Notes: generated from the sequence alone by a model not told the origin. Shown: positions 1-9,273, counted from the first letter of the stretch. The stretch is 64,000 nucleotides of DNA from JAEXNA01 sp037189585 (GCA_037189585.1 JBBCJA010000013.1:259235-323234), one strand, 5' to 3'. Program-made: numbers and translations.

Positions 1-1
1 A

Positions 2-883
2 TGCCTTGAGGATCTCGGCTTTTGGTGTGTCGACAACCTTCCGGCTCCGCTGATGCGAGCGTATATGGAGCTTGAGGCGACGAAAGAGGAGACCACGGCG
101 TTATTGCCCACCGCGCTGGGACTTCGTGGAATCGAACAGCTTGAGGAGTTGGGAGATGCGCTGGCTCAACTGCCCGACATTCCCATTCGGACCAGAGTCA
201 TTTATCTCGAATGCGACGAGCCCACCCTGGTCAAGCGTTACTCCGAATCTCGCCGGCGGCATCCACTCATGGGGCTCGACGGTAGAGGACTGCTGAAAGC
301 CTTGGCCGATGAGCGAGTAGCCTTAGAGTCCGTTCGGGAAAGGGCGGATTACATCGTCGACACCACGAGCCTTTCCCCGCACACTCTTTTGATGAGACTA
401 GAGTCGATCCAGGCTAGTCTTTCAGGGCGCCATCAGCCGCTTCTTGTCCACATTCAGTCCTTTGGCTTCAAAAAGGGCGCCCCCGCGGACGCCGAATGGC
501 TGTGGGACGTCCGGTTTCTTCCCAACCCTTACTATAACCCCGAGCTTCGTGCTTGCTCGGGTGTGGAGCCGGCGGTGGCCGAAGTGGTTTTCTCCGAGTC
601 TTCTCAAGTGGCCTTGATCGATCGGATGATCGCGAATTTGCTGGAGTTGATCGGGATCTATTCCGAGCAGGGACGGCGTCACGTCAGTGTCGGGATCGGA
701 TGCACCGGAGGGCAACATCGCTCGGTCGCGACGGCCGAGAAGCTGGCCGACATCTGTTTGCGAGCGGGTTATGTGGTGTCCTTGAATCATCGTGACGTTC
801 ATCTCAAGCCGGAACTGACCGGATATCGCTGTCAGTTGCTGGAACCGGATCGTCCGGCCAAGATGGTGGGAGCGGCTTCGTGA
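2..883 (+). CDS. rapZ: RapZ-family nucleotide-binding / RNase adapter protein (5' end outside window)
   Basis: The reading frame is open from base 2, so the true start and the N-terminal P-loop lie upstream of the window. The visible part opens with the family's ALEDLGF-like stretch (LEDLGFWCVDNLP). Further on it has the conserved C-terminal blocks FGFKKGAP, WDVRFLPNPYY and GIGCTGGQHRSV, the last belonging to the RNA/metabolite-binding half. RapZ binds nucleotides and, in E. coli, presents the sRNA GlmZ to RNase E to control glucosamine-6-phosphate synthesis; in other phyla its role is less clear. The stop overlaps the yvcK start (GTGA), so the two are probably translationally coupled. The rapZ-yvcK pairing is common in Gram-positive and related phyla. 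Confidence 0.93.
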   Translation, partial: CLEDLGFWCVDNLPAPLMRAYMELEATKEETTALLPTALGLRGIEQLEELGDALAQLPDIPIRTRVIYLECDEPTLVKRYSESRRRHPLMGLDGRGLLKALADERVALESVRERADYIVDTTSLSPHTLLMRLESIQASLSGRHQPLLVHIQSFGFKKGAPADAEWLWDVRFLPNPYYNPELRACSGVEPAVAEVVFSESSQVALIDRMIANLLELIGIYSEQGRRHVSVGIGCTGGQHRSVATAEKLADICLRAGYVVSLNHRDVHLKPELTGYRCQLLEPDRPAKMVGAAS

Positions 884-2214
884 GCTATCGACGACCCGGT
901 CCATGGGGATGGAAGGCCCTACGGAAGTGGTTGACTCCGGGAATTCGCGTCAAGCGCTGGTTTGGCGTTTCACTCCTTGGGTTTTTGGTCTTTACCATCG
1001 GTATTCTTATCTTGGCCGACATGCCGACCCACTTTTGGGAACTCATGAGGGAGCGGTTTTCAGTTCGAAACACTCTGGGGATCGGTGCCGCCGTGAGCGG
1101 GATGGTGGGAATCGTGTTTGGCCTGGTTCGCGGATTTCAGACCATGTACGCGGCGGTACAGCCGAATCCAACGCGCAAGCTTGTCGATATGCTCTACGAG
1201 CGGAGCCAGCTCGGCGTGGGATTGAAAATTGTCGCTCTGGGTGGGGGAACGGGGCTCTCCTCGCTTCTTCGGGGACTCAAGCCGATGACCAGCAATCTGG
1301 TGGCGGTGGTGACGGTGTGCGACGACGGTGGGTCGTCGGGTCGACTTTCCAAAGACCTTGGAGTTCTTCCCCCGGGTGATATTCGTAACTGCCTGGTGGC
1401 CTTGGCCGACGACGAGTCGCTTTTGTCCGAGCTCTTCAACCATCGTTTTCAAGACGGTAACGATCTGGGAGGCCATTCCTTCGGGAATCTGTTTTTGGCC
1501 GCTCTGTCCGAGGTGGTGGGGGATTTTGAGGAAGCGGTTCAGGTGTCGAGCCAAATTTTGGCGATTCGTGGGAAAGTTCTGCCCGCGACCCTGGATAAAG
1601 TGACCCTGTGCGCCCGGATGAAGGATGGACAAGTTGTCTGTGGAGAGTCCGCCATCCCCAAGAGTGGCGGCGTGGTGGAACAGGTCTATCTTGACCCGTC
1701 AGGGGCGACCCCGGCACCTCAGGTTCTTTCAAGCTTTGCTTCGGCCGATGCTATCATTCTTGGGCCGGGCAGTCTTTTCACAAGTGTGATTCCCAACCTT
1801 TTGGTGGACGGCATGGAGCAAGCGCTTCGAGAGTTGAAGATTCCAAAGATCTACGTCTGCAACGTGATGACTCAGCCTGGAGAGACGGACGGATTCGGCG
1901 CGGCGGATCACCTGGAAGCGCTGGAGCGCCATGTCGGCACGGGCGTCATCGACACCATTGTGGTCAACGTCGAGACTCCGAGCTCAGAACTCCTTCGCCG
2001 CTATGAAGCGGAGGGCGCCCGTCCGGTCGACCCGCAGCTCGAGCGGCTCAATAAGATGGGAGTCAAAGTTGTGGGCGCGAACCTCTTGTCGACTCACGAT
2101 CTGGTCCGCCATGATAGCCAGCGTCTGGCTGCCGCTATCATCGATCTGCTGGCTCGCCATCACACCGGCGCGGGTGAGACGATGAAGACTCGCCACCTAC
2201 GGGTTGTGAGTTAA
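880..2214 (+). CDS. yvcK: YvcK/CofD-like gluconeogenesis/cell-envelope factor with N-terminal membrane anchor
   Basis: 444 aa, GTG start overlapping the rapZ stop by 4 bp. Residues ~110-430 form the YvcK/CofD-like Rossmann domain: VALGGGTGLSSLLRGLK, VTVCDDGGSSGRL and LPPGDIRNCLVALAD are all present. YvcK proteins bind UDP-sugars and influence carbon flux and cell-wall synthesis. Two hydrophobic segments (about 29-47 and 66-84) precede the domain. B. subtilis YvcK lacks them, but they resemble the anchored versions of some other phyla. whiA, the usual third member of the Gram-positive cluster, does not follow; the next gene is convergent recX. Confidence 0.92.
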   Translation: MSYRRPGPWGWKALRKWLTPGIRVKRWFGVSLLGFLVFTIGILILADMPTHFWELMRERFSVRNTLGIGAAVSGMVGIVFGLVRGFQTMYAAVQPNPTRKLVDMLYERSQLGVGLKIVALGGGTGLSSLLRGLKPMTSNLVAVVTVCDDGGSSGRLSKDLGVLPPGDIRNCLVALADDESLLSELFNHRFQDGNDLGGHSFGNLFLAALSEVVGDFEEAVQVSSQILAIRGKVLPATLDKVTLCARMKDGQVVCGESAIPKSGGVVEQVYLDPSGATPAPQVLSSFASADAIILGPGSLFTSVIPNLLVDGMEQALRELKIPKIYVCNVMTQPGETDGFGAADHLEALERHVGTGVIDTIVVNVETPSSELLRRYEAEGARPVDPQLERLNKMGVKVVGANLLSTHDLVRHDSQRLAAAIIDLLARHHTGAGETMKTRHLRVVS

Positions 2215-2232
2215 GAGCCCCCGCGGCTTGGG

Positions 2233-2328
2233 GCGGCGTGGCTGATTGAATTGCACGCGCGGATGTCGCTTGAAGTGCACGCGGCGCGGCTGATTGAATA
2301 GCACGCGCGGGGATGCCACTGAAAGCGT
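2233..2328. repeat. Two tandem ~48-bp direct repeats between yvcK and recX
   Basis: Unit 1 (2233-2280) and unit 2 (2281-2328) both begin GCGGCG-TG/CG-GCTGATTGAAT and share GCACGCGCGG. Inside them a shorter motif, TGAA-N2-GCACGCG, recurs three times at about 24-bp spacing. The repeat fills the convergent intergenic space and runs into the terminator hairpin. No coding potential is apparent. Confidence 0.7.
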
Positions 2329-2358
2329 AAAGACCTCCACGATAGGAGGTCTTTACGC
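2325..2358. terminator. Bidirectional terminator hairpin between yvcK and recX
   Basis: Perfect 14-bp inverted repeat (GCGTAAAGACCTCC at 2325-2338, complement at 2345-2358) with a 6-nt loop, between convergent genes. The T-tract is weak on both strands. Confidence 0.75.
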
Positions 2359-2371
2359 TGTCAACTATTTT

Positions 2372-2866
2372 CTAGTCGTGCTCGGTGTGCTCGGCCAGCG
2401 CTTCGCGAATCTCAGAGTAAGCAAAGCCTCGACGCAATAGAGAGGCGATGATTTTTCGCGGGTCCTTCCCCCGTGAGAGGTCGCGCTCGACTAAACTGGT
2501 CAACTTCCGAGAGGGATCGAAGCCGTCGTCCTCCTGGGCTTCCAGTAAAACTTCCGTCACCATCTCTGAGGGCAACCCGCGCGCTATCAGCTCTTGACGG
2601 AATCGTTGGCGGCCCCAGGCCTTACCGGAGCGCGAGAGCAGAAAACTCCTGGCATAGCGGCGGTCGTCCAGGAGGCCGATGTCGCGCAGATCCGAAAGAA
2701 CTCGCGCGACATCGTCCTCCCTTCCGCCTCGGGATCGGAGTTTGTCCTCTAGCTCCTTTTCCGAGTGGTCTCGACGGGTCAGCAGGTCCAGCGCCTTCGT
2801 GCGTAATTGCTTCGGCGTTAGAGGCTCCGCGTCACCGCCACGACCCCCTTGAAAAGCCCGTGCCAC
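2372..2866 (-). CDS. recX: RecX regulatory protein
   Basis: 164 aa, GTG start, 14 nt after the recA stop, with the Shine-Dalgarno GGAAGG just behind that stop. Typical RecX three-helix repeats: ALDLLTRRDHSEKELEDKL, the DLRDIGLLDDRRYARSF block, and GWGR/QELIARGL-type repeats. RecX binds the RecA filament and limits its activity. Its position directly after recA indicates co-transcription and shared SOS control. Confidence 0.93.
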   Translation of the reverse strand: MARAFQGGRGGDAEPLTPKQLRTKALDLLTRRDHSEKELEDKLRSRGGREDDVARVLSDLRDIGLLDDRRYARSFLLSRSGKAWGRQRFRQELIARGLPSEMVTEVLLEAQEDDGFDPSRKLTSLVERDLSRGKDPRKIIASLLRRGFAYSEIREALAEHTEHD

Positions 2867-2880
2867 CGGACTAAACCTTC

Positions 2881-3924
2881 CTAGGCCTCGACGGGCTCCT
2901 CTTCGTTGACTTCGTTGGCCTGACCGTTCGTCTGGCCCCGATTAGTGCCGGACACCGCGCGAACTTGACGTTCAATGGCGTCGGCCATCTCGGGATTATC
3001 CTCTAAGAAAGTCCGTGAGTTATCGCGTCCTTGACCTAGCTTGGTATCGCCGAAGGCGTACCAGCTTCCGGTTCGTGTGGTCACACCAAGTCCGGTCGCC
3101 ACATCCAAGAGAGAGCCTTCACGCGAGATCCCTTTGCCGAAGAGAATGTCGAACTCGGCTGTCTTGAAGGGAGGAGCCAGTTTGTTCTTCACCACTTTCA
3201 CCCGCGCGCGGTTTCCTGTGACATCCTGACCTTGCTTGATGCTCTCCACTCGTCGCACTTCCAAGCGGACAGAGGAGTAGAACTTCAGAGCGCGTCCGCC
3301 TGGAGTGGTCTCCGGCGAGCCGAACATCACTCCGACCTTCTCACGGATCTGGTTGACGAAGATGACGGCGGTTTTCGACTTGGAGATTACCGCGGTCAAC
3401 TTACGCAGAGCTTGCGACATCAAGCGGGCCTGCAGACCCACGTGGGCATCTCCCATGTCGCCCTCAATCTCGGCTCGGGGCACCATCGCGGCCACCGAGT
3501 CGACGACGACGACGTCCACGGCGTTGGAGCGGACCAGGGTCTCCACAATCTCGAGGCCCTGTTCACCGGTATCCGGCTGAGAAACGTAGAGATTTTCAAG
3601 ATCGACTCCGATATTGGCCGCGTAGATGGGGTCCAGAGCATGCTCGACGTCGATGAAGGCCGCTACTCCGCCCATTTTCTGGGCTTCGGCCAGAACATGC
3701 AGAGTCAATGTGGTTTTACCGGAAGATTCCGGTCCGTAGATTTCAGTCACGCGCCCGCGCGGAATTCCACCGACGCCGAGAGCGACGTCAATGGCGATGG
3801 AGCCGCTGGGGATGACGGGAACCTCAAAGCGGTTGCCGGCTTCCCCCAATTTCATGATAGAGCCCTTGCCGAACTGGCGCTCAATCTGTGATAATGCTGC
3901 TTCAAGAGCTTTTTTCTTGTCCAT
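2881..3924 (-). CDS. recA: Recombinase RecA
   Basis: 347 aa from the ATG at 3924, which is preceded by the Shine-Dalgarno GAGGAG seven bases upstream. An in-frame ATG ten codons earlier lacks one and would add an atypical head. Walker A GPESSGKT is at residues 64-71; VVVDSVAAMVP (Walker B) and the L1/L2 regions (GLQARLMSQALRKL; NQIREKVGVMFG) are intact. RecA performs strand exchange and triggers LexA cleavage. The acidic tail ends EEEPVEA. A candidate SOS operator lies in the leader. Confidence 0.98.
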   Translation of the reverse strand: MDKKKALEAALSQIERQFGKGSIMKLGEAGNRFEVPVIPSGSIAIDVALGVGGIPRGRVTEIYGPESSGKTTLTLHVLAEAQKMGGVAAFIDVEHALDPIYAANIGVDLENLYVSQPDTGEQGLEIVETLVRSNAVDVVVVDSVAAMVPRAEIEGDMGDAHVGLQARLMSQALRKLTAVISKSKTAVIFVNQIREKVGVMFGSPETTPGGRALKFYSSVRLEVRRVESIKQGQDVTGNRARVKVVKNKLAPPFKTAEFDILFGKGISREGSLLDVATGLGVTTRTGSWYAFGDTKLGQGRDNSRTFLEDNPEMADAIERQVRAVSGTNRGQTNGQANEVNEEEPVEA

Positions 3925-3946
3925 AGTTTTTCTCCTCAGGGGTATG

Positions 3947-3962
3947 GTGAACATATTTTCAC
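3947..3962 (-). promoter_or_regulatory. Candidate SOS/LexA box upstream of recA
   Basis: 16-bp near-perfect palindrome GTGAACATATTTTCAC, 22 bp upstream of the recA start. Its core GAACATATTTTC differs by one base from the Gram-positive type GAAC-N4-GTTC box. LexA itself is not in the window. Confidence 0.5.
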
Positions 3963-3965
3963 TTT

Positions 3966-3986
3966 TTCGAGAATCTCCTTCTCGAA
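3966..3986 (-). promoter_or_regulatory. Second palindrome in the recA leader
   Basis: Perfect 8-bp inverted repeat TTCGAGAA-N5-TTCTCGAA, immediately upstream of the candidate SOS box. It could be a second operator or an mRNA leader hairpin. Confidence 0.4.
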
Positions 3987-4122
3987 ACCCAATTTTTTTT
4001 CGACCTCCACTTTTTCGTGAGGATTTTCACCAAACCACCGATCATCATGTAAAAATTTTGAGTCAAAAGGTCTTCCGAGGGGATTTCGTGTAGGCCCCGA
4101 TTCGGAAACTACTCTAGGAGTC

Positions 4123-6873
4123 ATGATGAAACTATCCCAACGATTCAAGCGCTCGCTTGTGAGTCTCTTCTTTCTCGGTCTTTCCGGTACGGCGTTGGCC
4201 TTTCCGTTGCCCCCCGGAACAAAGGAGGTCACCAAAGTGGCCGGTATCACCGAGTACAGACTCGACAATGGACTGAGGGTGTTGCTTTTTCCTGACCCCT
4301 CGTCGGCCAAGACCACGGTCAACATCACCTATCTCGTGGGGTCTCGTCATGAAGGTTACGGTGAAACCGGAATGGCCCATCTCTTGGAGCATCTCTTGTT
4401 CAAAGGTTCTAAGAATCACACCAATGTTCCACAGGAACTCTCCGAGCATGGAGCCCAGGCCAACGGAACCACCTGGTATGACCGGACCAACTATTACGAG
4501 ACCTTCCCCTCTTCTCCGGAAAATCTCGACTGGGCGCTTTCTTTGGAAAGCGACCGTATGGTCAACTCTTTCATCGCCAAAAAAGACCTCGATTCCGAGA
4601 TGACCGTGGTCCGTAATGAATTCGAACGTGGCGAGAACGATCCCAGCAGTATTCTCGAGGAGCGAGTCTTCTCCACGGCTTATCTCTGGCACAACTATGG
4701 AAAATCCACCATCGGAGCGAGATCCGACATCGAACAGGTTCCGATTCACCGTCTTCAGGCCTTCTATCGCTACTACTACCAGCCGGACAACGCGGTATTA
4801 GTGGTGGCTGGGCGCTTTGATGAAGCCGAGACCCTGACCAAGATTGTGCAAAAGTTTGGAGCTATCCCCAAGCCGACGCGAGAACTGCAAGCCACCTACA
4901 CCCAGGAGCCGACCCAGGATGGAGAGCGTGAAGTCGAGCTTCGCCGGACCGGAGACAGCAAAGTCGCCACGGTGGCTTTTCATATCCCGGCGGGAACAGC
5001 TCCGGATTTCGCCGCCGTCGACGTTCTGGGAGAGATCCTGGCCGACACCCCCTCGGGCCGTCTCTATAAGGCGCTGGTGGTACCGAAGATCGCGACCAGT
5101 GTGGGGGGAGGAGCCTATCAGCTTCACGACCCCGGCCTGATGCTGTTCTCCGCCTCGGCCCGCAAAGACGCCGATCTGGATAAGGTTCAGAAGATCCTAC
5201 TCGACACGGTTGACTCCTTCACTAAAAATCCGCCCACGGAGGAAGAGGTGAATAGAGCCAAGGGAGCGCTTTTAAAGTCGGCCGAGTCCACTTTGCGTGA
5301 CTCTCGCCGTCTGGCTCTTCAGATCTCCGAATGGGAAGCCATGGGAGACTGGCGGATGTTCTTTCTCTACAAACAGCGAATCGCCGCAGTAACTCCGGCC
5401 GATGTGGCCAAGGCCGCCCAAGCTTATCTGAAAGTATCCAATCGCACTGTGGGAACATTCCTGCCCGATGACGCCCCCTCGCGCTCGGAGATCGCTCAAG
5501 TTAAAAAAGAGGACCTTACCGCGGCGCTCGCCGACCTGAAGGTGGATAAAGACGTGGTCGCGGGTGAGGAGTTCGACGCGACTCCCACCAACATCAAGGC
5601 TCGTACCACCTATTCCGAGCTCGCTCCGGGGATCAAGCTCGCGCTTCTTCCCAAGGACAATCGTGGAGAGACCGTGGTCTTCGACCTCACTTTCCGCTTC
5701 AATAACGTCAAGGACGCGCAGAACCAAGCCGGAGTGGCCGCTTTCACCGGTGGGATGTTGATGCGGGGCACTCAGGGGAAAACCCGAGAGCAGATCAAGG
5801 ATAAGCTGACCGAACTCGAAGCCAGTGGCTCTGTCAGTGGCGACTACGAGTCTGTCTCCGCCTCTTTCTCCACCACTCGGGAGCACCTACCGGAAGTTCT
5901 GAAACTGGCTGCCGAGATCATGAAAGAGCCGAGCTTCCCTTCGGGTGAGCTCGAAACCATGCGAGAAGGCTATCTCGCTGCTCTGGAAGAGGCTCGCAGC
6001 GAACCCGAGACGAGAGCTTCACTCCTACTGAGCCAGGTGCTCGATCCCTACGCCAAGGGCGACCCTCGCGCCGCCACGACGCTGGAAGAGGATATGGCCG
6101 AAGCCAAGAAGGTCAAACTCGAGGAGCTGCGCTCCTTCCACAAAAAGTTCTACGGAGCCGAACGGGGAGAGATCGCGGTTGTGGGAGATTTCGATCCCAA
6201 AGAGATCGAGCCGCTTCTCAAGGAGCTGTTCGTCGGATGGAAGTCGGCCGGTAACGTTCCCTACGAGCGAATGGCCAGTCGGGTAAAAGAAGGCGTGAAG
6301 GGTCAAAGCCTGACCGTCGAGATCCCGGACAAAGCCAACGCGGTTTACTACGCCAGCATGCCGCTTGCCATCACCGACGAGCATCCCGACTACGCTGCGC
6401 TTCGCCTCGGTAACTATCTTTTGGGCGGCGGATTTCTCAACAGCCGACTGGCCACGCGGGTCCGCCAACAGGAGGGGCTCTCCTACTCGATCAGCTCCTC
6501 GCTTTCAGCCAACGCTCTCGACCCGGTGGGCGGCTTCGGAGTCTACGCCATCGCGGCGCCGGAGAACGTAGGCAAGGTGAAGACGGCCATCGTGGAGGAG
6601 GTCAACCGTGCCATCAAGGATGGATTCACCACAGCGGAGGTGGAAGCGGCTAAGCGGGGCTACCTGGAATCGCTCAAAGTCTCCCGCAGCCAGGACGGGA
6701 ACCTGGTGGGGTTGTTGAGCGGCTACATGTTCTATGACCGTGACGTCGAATGGCTCAACGCTTGGGACAAGAAGATCACCGCCCTGACTCCCCAACAGAT
6801 TCAAACGGCGCTGGCCAAGCATATCGATCCGAGCAAGCTGGTAGTGGTCACCGCGGGCACCTTGTCCAAGTAA
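4123..6873 (+). CDS. Secreted M16-family zinc peptidase (pitrilysin/insulinase type), two fused halves
   Basis: 916 aa with an N-terminal signal peptide (RFKRSLVSLFFLGLSGTALA), so probably periplasmic. The inverted zinc motif HLLEH is at residues 86-90, with the third ligand expected in VVRNEFERGEND. The second half (from ~500) is an M16-like lobe lacking the motif: GGMLMRGTQGKT, LRLGNYLLGGGFLNSRL and RQQEGLSYS are typical C-terminal M16 blocks. Full-length single-chain organisation is normal for periplasmic M16 peptidases. Start ATG has TAGGAG upstream. Divergent from recA. Confidence 0.93.
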   Translation: MMKLSQRFKRSLVSLFFLGLSGTALAFPLPPGTKEVTKVAGITEYRLDNGLRVLLFPDPSSAKTTVNITYLVGSRHEGYGETGMAHLLEHLLFKGSKNHTNVPQELSEHGAQANGTTWYDRTNYYETFPSSPENLDWALSLESDRMVNSFIAKKDLDSEMTVVRNEFERGENDPSSILEERVFSTAYLWHNYGKSTIGARSDIEQVPIHRLQAFYRYYYQPDNAVLVVAGRFDEAETLTKIVQKFGAIPKPTRELQATYTQEPTQDGEREVELRRTGDSKVATVAFHIPAGTAPDFAAVDVLGEILADTPSGRLYKALVVPKIATSVGGGAYQLHDPGLMLFSASARKDADLDKVQKILLDTVDSFTKNPPTEEEVNRAKGALLKSAESTLRDSRRLALQISEWEAMGDWRMFFLYKQRIAAVTPADVAKAAQAYLKVSNRTVGTFLPDDAPSRSEIAQVKKEDLTAALADLKVDKDVVAGEEFDATPTNIKARTTYSELAPGIKLALLPKDNRGETVVFDLTFRFNNVKDAQNQAGVAAFTGGMLMRGTQGKTREQIKDKLTELEASGSVSGDYESVSASFSTTREHLPEVLKLAAEIMKEPSFPSGELETMREGYLAALEEARSEPETRASLLLSQVLDPYAKGDPRAATTLEEDMAEAKKVKLEELRSFHKKFYGAERGEIAVVGDFDPKEIEPLLKELFVGWKSAGNVPYERMASRVKEGVKGQSLTVEIPDKANAVYYASMPLAITDEHPDYAALRLGNYLLGGGFLNSRLATRVRQQEGLSYSISSSLSANALDPVGGFGVYAIAAPENVGKVKTAIVEEVNRAIKDGFTTAEVEAAKRGYLESLKVSRSQDGNLVGLLSGYMFYDRDVEWLNAWDKKITALTPQQIQTALAKHIDPSKLVVVTAGTLSK

Positions 6874-6973
6874 CACTGTCTCCGGGGTAGGATTCCCGCC
6901 CGATTCATCCGAGCGCGTCGCTTCCACTTCGGGCGGACTTTCGCGCCCGCTTCAACCAGATGTGACACAACCT

Positions 6974-7011
6974 AGTAAAAGGCCCGATGCGAGAGCACCG
7001 GGCCTTTTACT
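6974..7011. terminator. Bidirectional terminator hairpin
   Basis: 13-bp inverted repeat (AGTAAAAGGCCCG, 6974-6986; complement 6999-7011) between the convergent M16 peptidase and aminotransferase genes. A/T tracts at the stem base serve both strands. Confidence 0.85.
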
Positions 7012-7027
7012 GACGAGTAAAGTTCGC

Positions 7028-8389
7028 TCAGTCGCAATACGGGTCGGCTAACGACAGCGCTTCGTCGATGATGGAGAGGCCTTCCTCGAGCTCCTCGTCG
7101 CTGATGCACAGCGGGGGAACGGCGAAGATCCAGTCCCAGCGGACCTGAGTGGAGAGGCCGCGGGACTTGAGGTGTCCGGCGACTTTGGCCATCGCTTCGG
7201 AGGCGGGTTTGTTGAAGCCGGAGATGGGCTCTTTGGTCTCCTGATTCTTCACCAGCTCCAACACACGGAATAGGCCGATGCCGCGATGGTCACCCACGCA
7301 CTTGTGGTTGGCCTTCAGCTCGTTCATCCGTTGGCCAAGCTTTTCGCCCTGCACGCGGGCTCGCTCGATCAAGTTGTCTTCCGTGTAGACATCCAAGCAG
7401 GCTGAAGCGGCGGCGCAGGCGATGGGGTGGGAGCTGTAGGTCAGCCCGCACCACAAGGGCCTTGTGTCGAAGTAGTCGCCGATCTCGGGTGAGACGACCA
7501 CGGCGCCCAGTGGAATGTAGCCGCAGGTCAGCCCCTTGGCGCAAACCAGGATGTCGGGCCGCACGCCGTAGTGGTCGATACCCCACCATTCGCCGGTGCG
7601 ACCGAAGCCGCTCATCACTTCGTCCACGATCAGCTTGATGCCGTACTTGTCGCACAGCGCGCGCACACCTTTCCAGTAGCCCACGGTGGAAGGGGCGATG
7701 ATACCGGAAGAGCCGGAGTAGCCTTCCAGCAAGATGGCCGCGATGTCGTTGGGGCCTTCCATTTCGATCTGCTCTTCGATCAGATCGACCAAGGCCTGGT
7801 CTCCCTGCTCCGGCGTGCAGTGACGATACAGAGGGCTGCGGTAAGAGTAAGGATCGAGCATGCGCACGATCCATGGCACGCCGGGTTCGTTGGCCAGACG
7901 ACGAGGGTCACCACCGGCGCTCATCGCTCCGAAGGTCGCGCCGTGATAGGCGCGGTAGCGGGTCATCACCTTCTGGCGGCCGGTCACCAAGCGGGCCATC
8001 TTCATGGCGTTCTCGATGGCGTCGGCGCCACCGTTGGTGAAGAAGACTTTCTTGAGATTGCCGGGGGCGATCTTGGACAGCTTTTCGGCTGCCTCACCGC
8101 GCGGCTTGGTGGCGCATCCGGGATAGATGAAGGCCAGTTCGTCGGCCTGGGCCTTGATGGCCTCGATCACCTTTGGGTGGCCATGACCGATATTCATGTT
8201 CATCAGCTGGGAGGAGAAATCGAGATAGCGTCGTCCCTCCACGTCCCAGAAACAGCTTCCTTTAGCTTTCGCCACCGCGATAGGGTTGGCGACCGACTGC
8301 ACCGACCAGGAGAACAGGGTGTACTCCATATTCTTGGCGATGATCTCTTTAGAGGCACGCACGGCCTCTGATTCTTGCTCTGCGATCAC
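7028..8389 (-). CDS. Class III PLP-dependent aminotransferase
   Basis: 453 aa, GTG start. Class III signature LIVDEVMSGFGRTGEW with the Asp that contacts PLP, followed by the Schiff-base lysine in ILVCAKGLTCGYIPLG. FFTNGGADAIENAMKMAR is the cofactor phosphate-binding block, and YRAYHGATFGAMSAGGDPRR resembles the taurine:pyruvate / omega-amino acid group. The substrate cannot be assigned from sequence; it transfers an amino group from an omega-amino acid or amine to a 2-oxoacid. A TAGGAG Shine-Dalgarno lies ~12 nt upstream. No pathway neighbours. Confidence 0.9.
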   Translation of the reverse strand: MIAEQESEAVRASKEIIAKNMEYTLFSWSVQSVANPIAVAKAKGSCFWDVEGRRYLDFSSQLMNMNIGHGHPKVIEAIKAQADELAFIYPGCATKPRGEAAEKLSKIAPGNLKKVFFTNGGADAIENAMKMARLVTGRQKVMTRYRAYHGATFGAMSAGGDPRRLANEPGVPWIVRMLDPYSYRSPLYRHCTPEQGDQALVDLIEEQIEMEGPNDIAAILLEGYSGSSGIIAPSTVGYWKGVRALCDKYGIKLIVDEVMSGFGRTGEWWGIDHYGVRPDILVCAKGLTCGYIPLGAVVVSPEIGDYFDTRPLWCGLTYSSHPIACAAASACLDVYTEDNLIERARVQGEKLGQRMNELKANHKCVGDHRGIGLFRVLELVKNQETKEPISGFNKPASEAMAKVAGHLKSRGLSTQVRWDWIFAVPPLCISDEELEEGLSIIDEALSLADPYCD

Positions 8390-8443
8390 GGTGACTTTTT
8401 CTCCTAGAGATTGATTGAGCGGAGGATTTCAGGGCAAGGGTTG

Positions 8444-9226
8444 ATGGACCCTGCCGAAGAACCTCCGCTTCCCATGTTGCGCAACAAGATTCAGGGCCTC
8501 GAGGCGACCGATCCCGATTTCCCGCAGCTCAGTTTAGCCGAGAGGCGGAAGAAGTTGCGCGTCCGGACCTACATAAGGCTTGAGATCGCCACCGACAAGG
8601 GGCGGGTCTCCGCCATCGTCACCGACCTGTCTTTGGACGGCATGCGCATGCGCTGCCAACACCCGGTGCGGGATGGCGAACGGGTGGAGGTCTTCTTCCC
8701 CGATGGCCAGGATCCCGAGAGCACGGGCTCGGTACGCTGCCGTATCGTCTGGGTGCAGCAGATTCAGCAGGTCGGGCGGACCAGCTACGAAGCGGGACTG
8801 GCCTTCGAGGATAGCCGGGACAACATGAAGCGATCCTGGGTGCGCTATGTTCTCGAGCAGCTCGGCTTCGACGAGAATAAGACGTTTCAAAAGCGAAAGT
8901 TTCTCCGCGTGAAAGGTCAGATCCCGGCTCGGATCTTCACTGTTCGTCCCGACGACCCGGCTACCGGCGAGGTGGTCAATCTCGGCGTGGGGGGCGCGCT
9001 CCTGGCCCTCGACGCTCCGCTCGAGCGGGACAGCCAGATCCACTGCGAAATCTGCCTCTGGCGCATCCTGCCCGCGCTCCGGCTTCCCTGTCGCGTCATG
9101 GGCGTTCGGGAAGACCCGGATGTACCGGGACGCCACCTCCACTCGCTGCTCTTTCTGGGCATGGACACCGAGGAGGTGAAGCTCCTCGGTAACTACGTCA
9201 TCTTCTTGATCAATCAGTCGGAATAG
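8444..9226 (+). CDS. Tandem PilZ-domain protein
   Basis: About 260 aa containing two PilZ domains. The first (~20-130) has both c-di-GMP motifs, RKKLR and DLSLDG. The second (~150-255) has RKFLR, but its second motif reads NLGVGG, with Gly replacing the usual Ser, so it may bind weakly or not at all. Cytoplasmic, with no signal peptide. Start is uncertain: ATG 8444 is chosen (AAGGG nearby); in-frame TTG codons at 8411 and 8441 are possible. Divergent from the aminotransferase. Confidence 0.85.
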   Translation: MDPAEEPPLPMLRNKIQGLEATDPDFPQLSLAERRKKLRVRTYIRLEIATDKGRVSAIVTDLSLDGMRMRCQHPVRDGERVEVFFPDGQDPESTGSVRCRIVWVQQIQQVGRTSYEAGLAFEDSRDNMKRSWVRYVLEQLGFDENKTFQKRKFLRVKGQIPARIFTVRPDDPATGEVVNLGVGGALLALDAPLERDSQIHCEICLWRILPALRLPCRVMGVREDPDVPGRHLHSLLFLGMDTEEVKLLGNYVIFLINQSE

Positions 9227-9273
9227 ACGATCGTTTGAAGGGGAAATATTCAACGCGAACTCAATAGCCTCGA

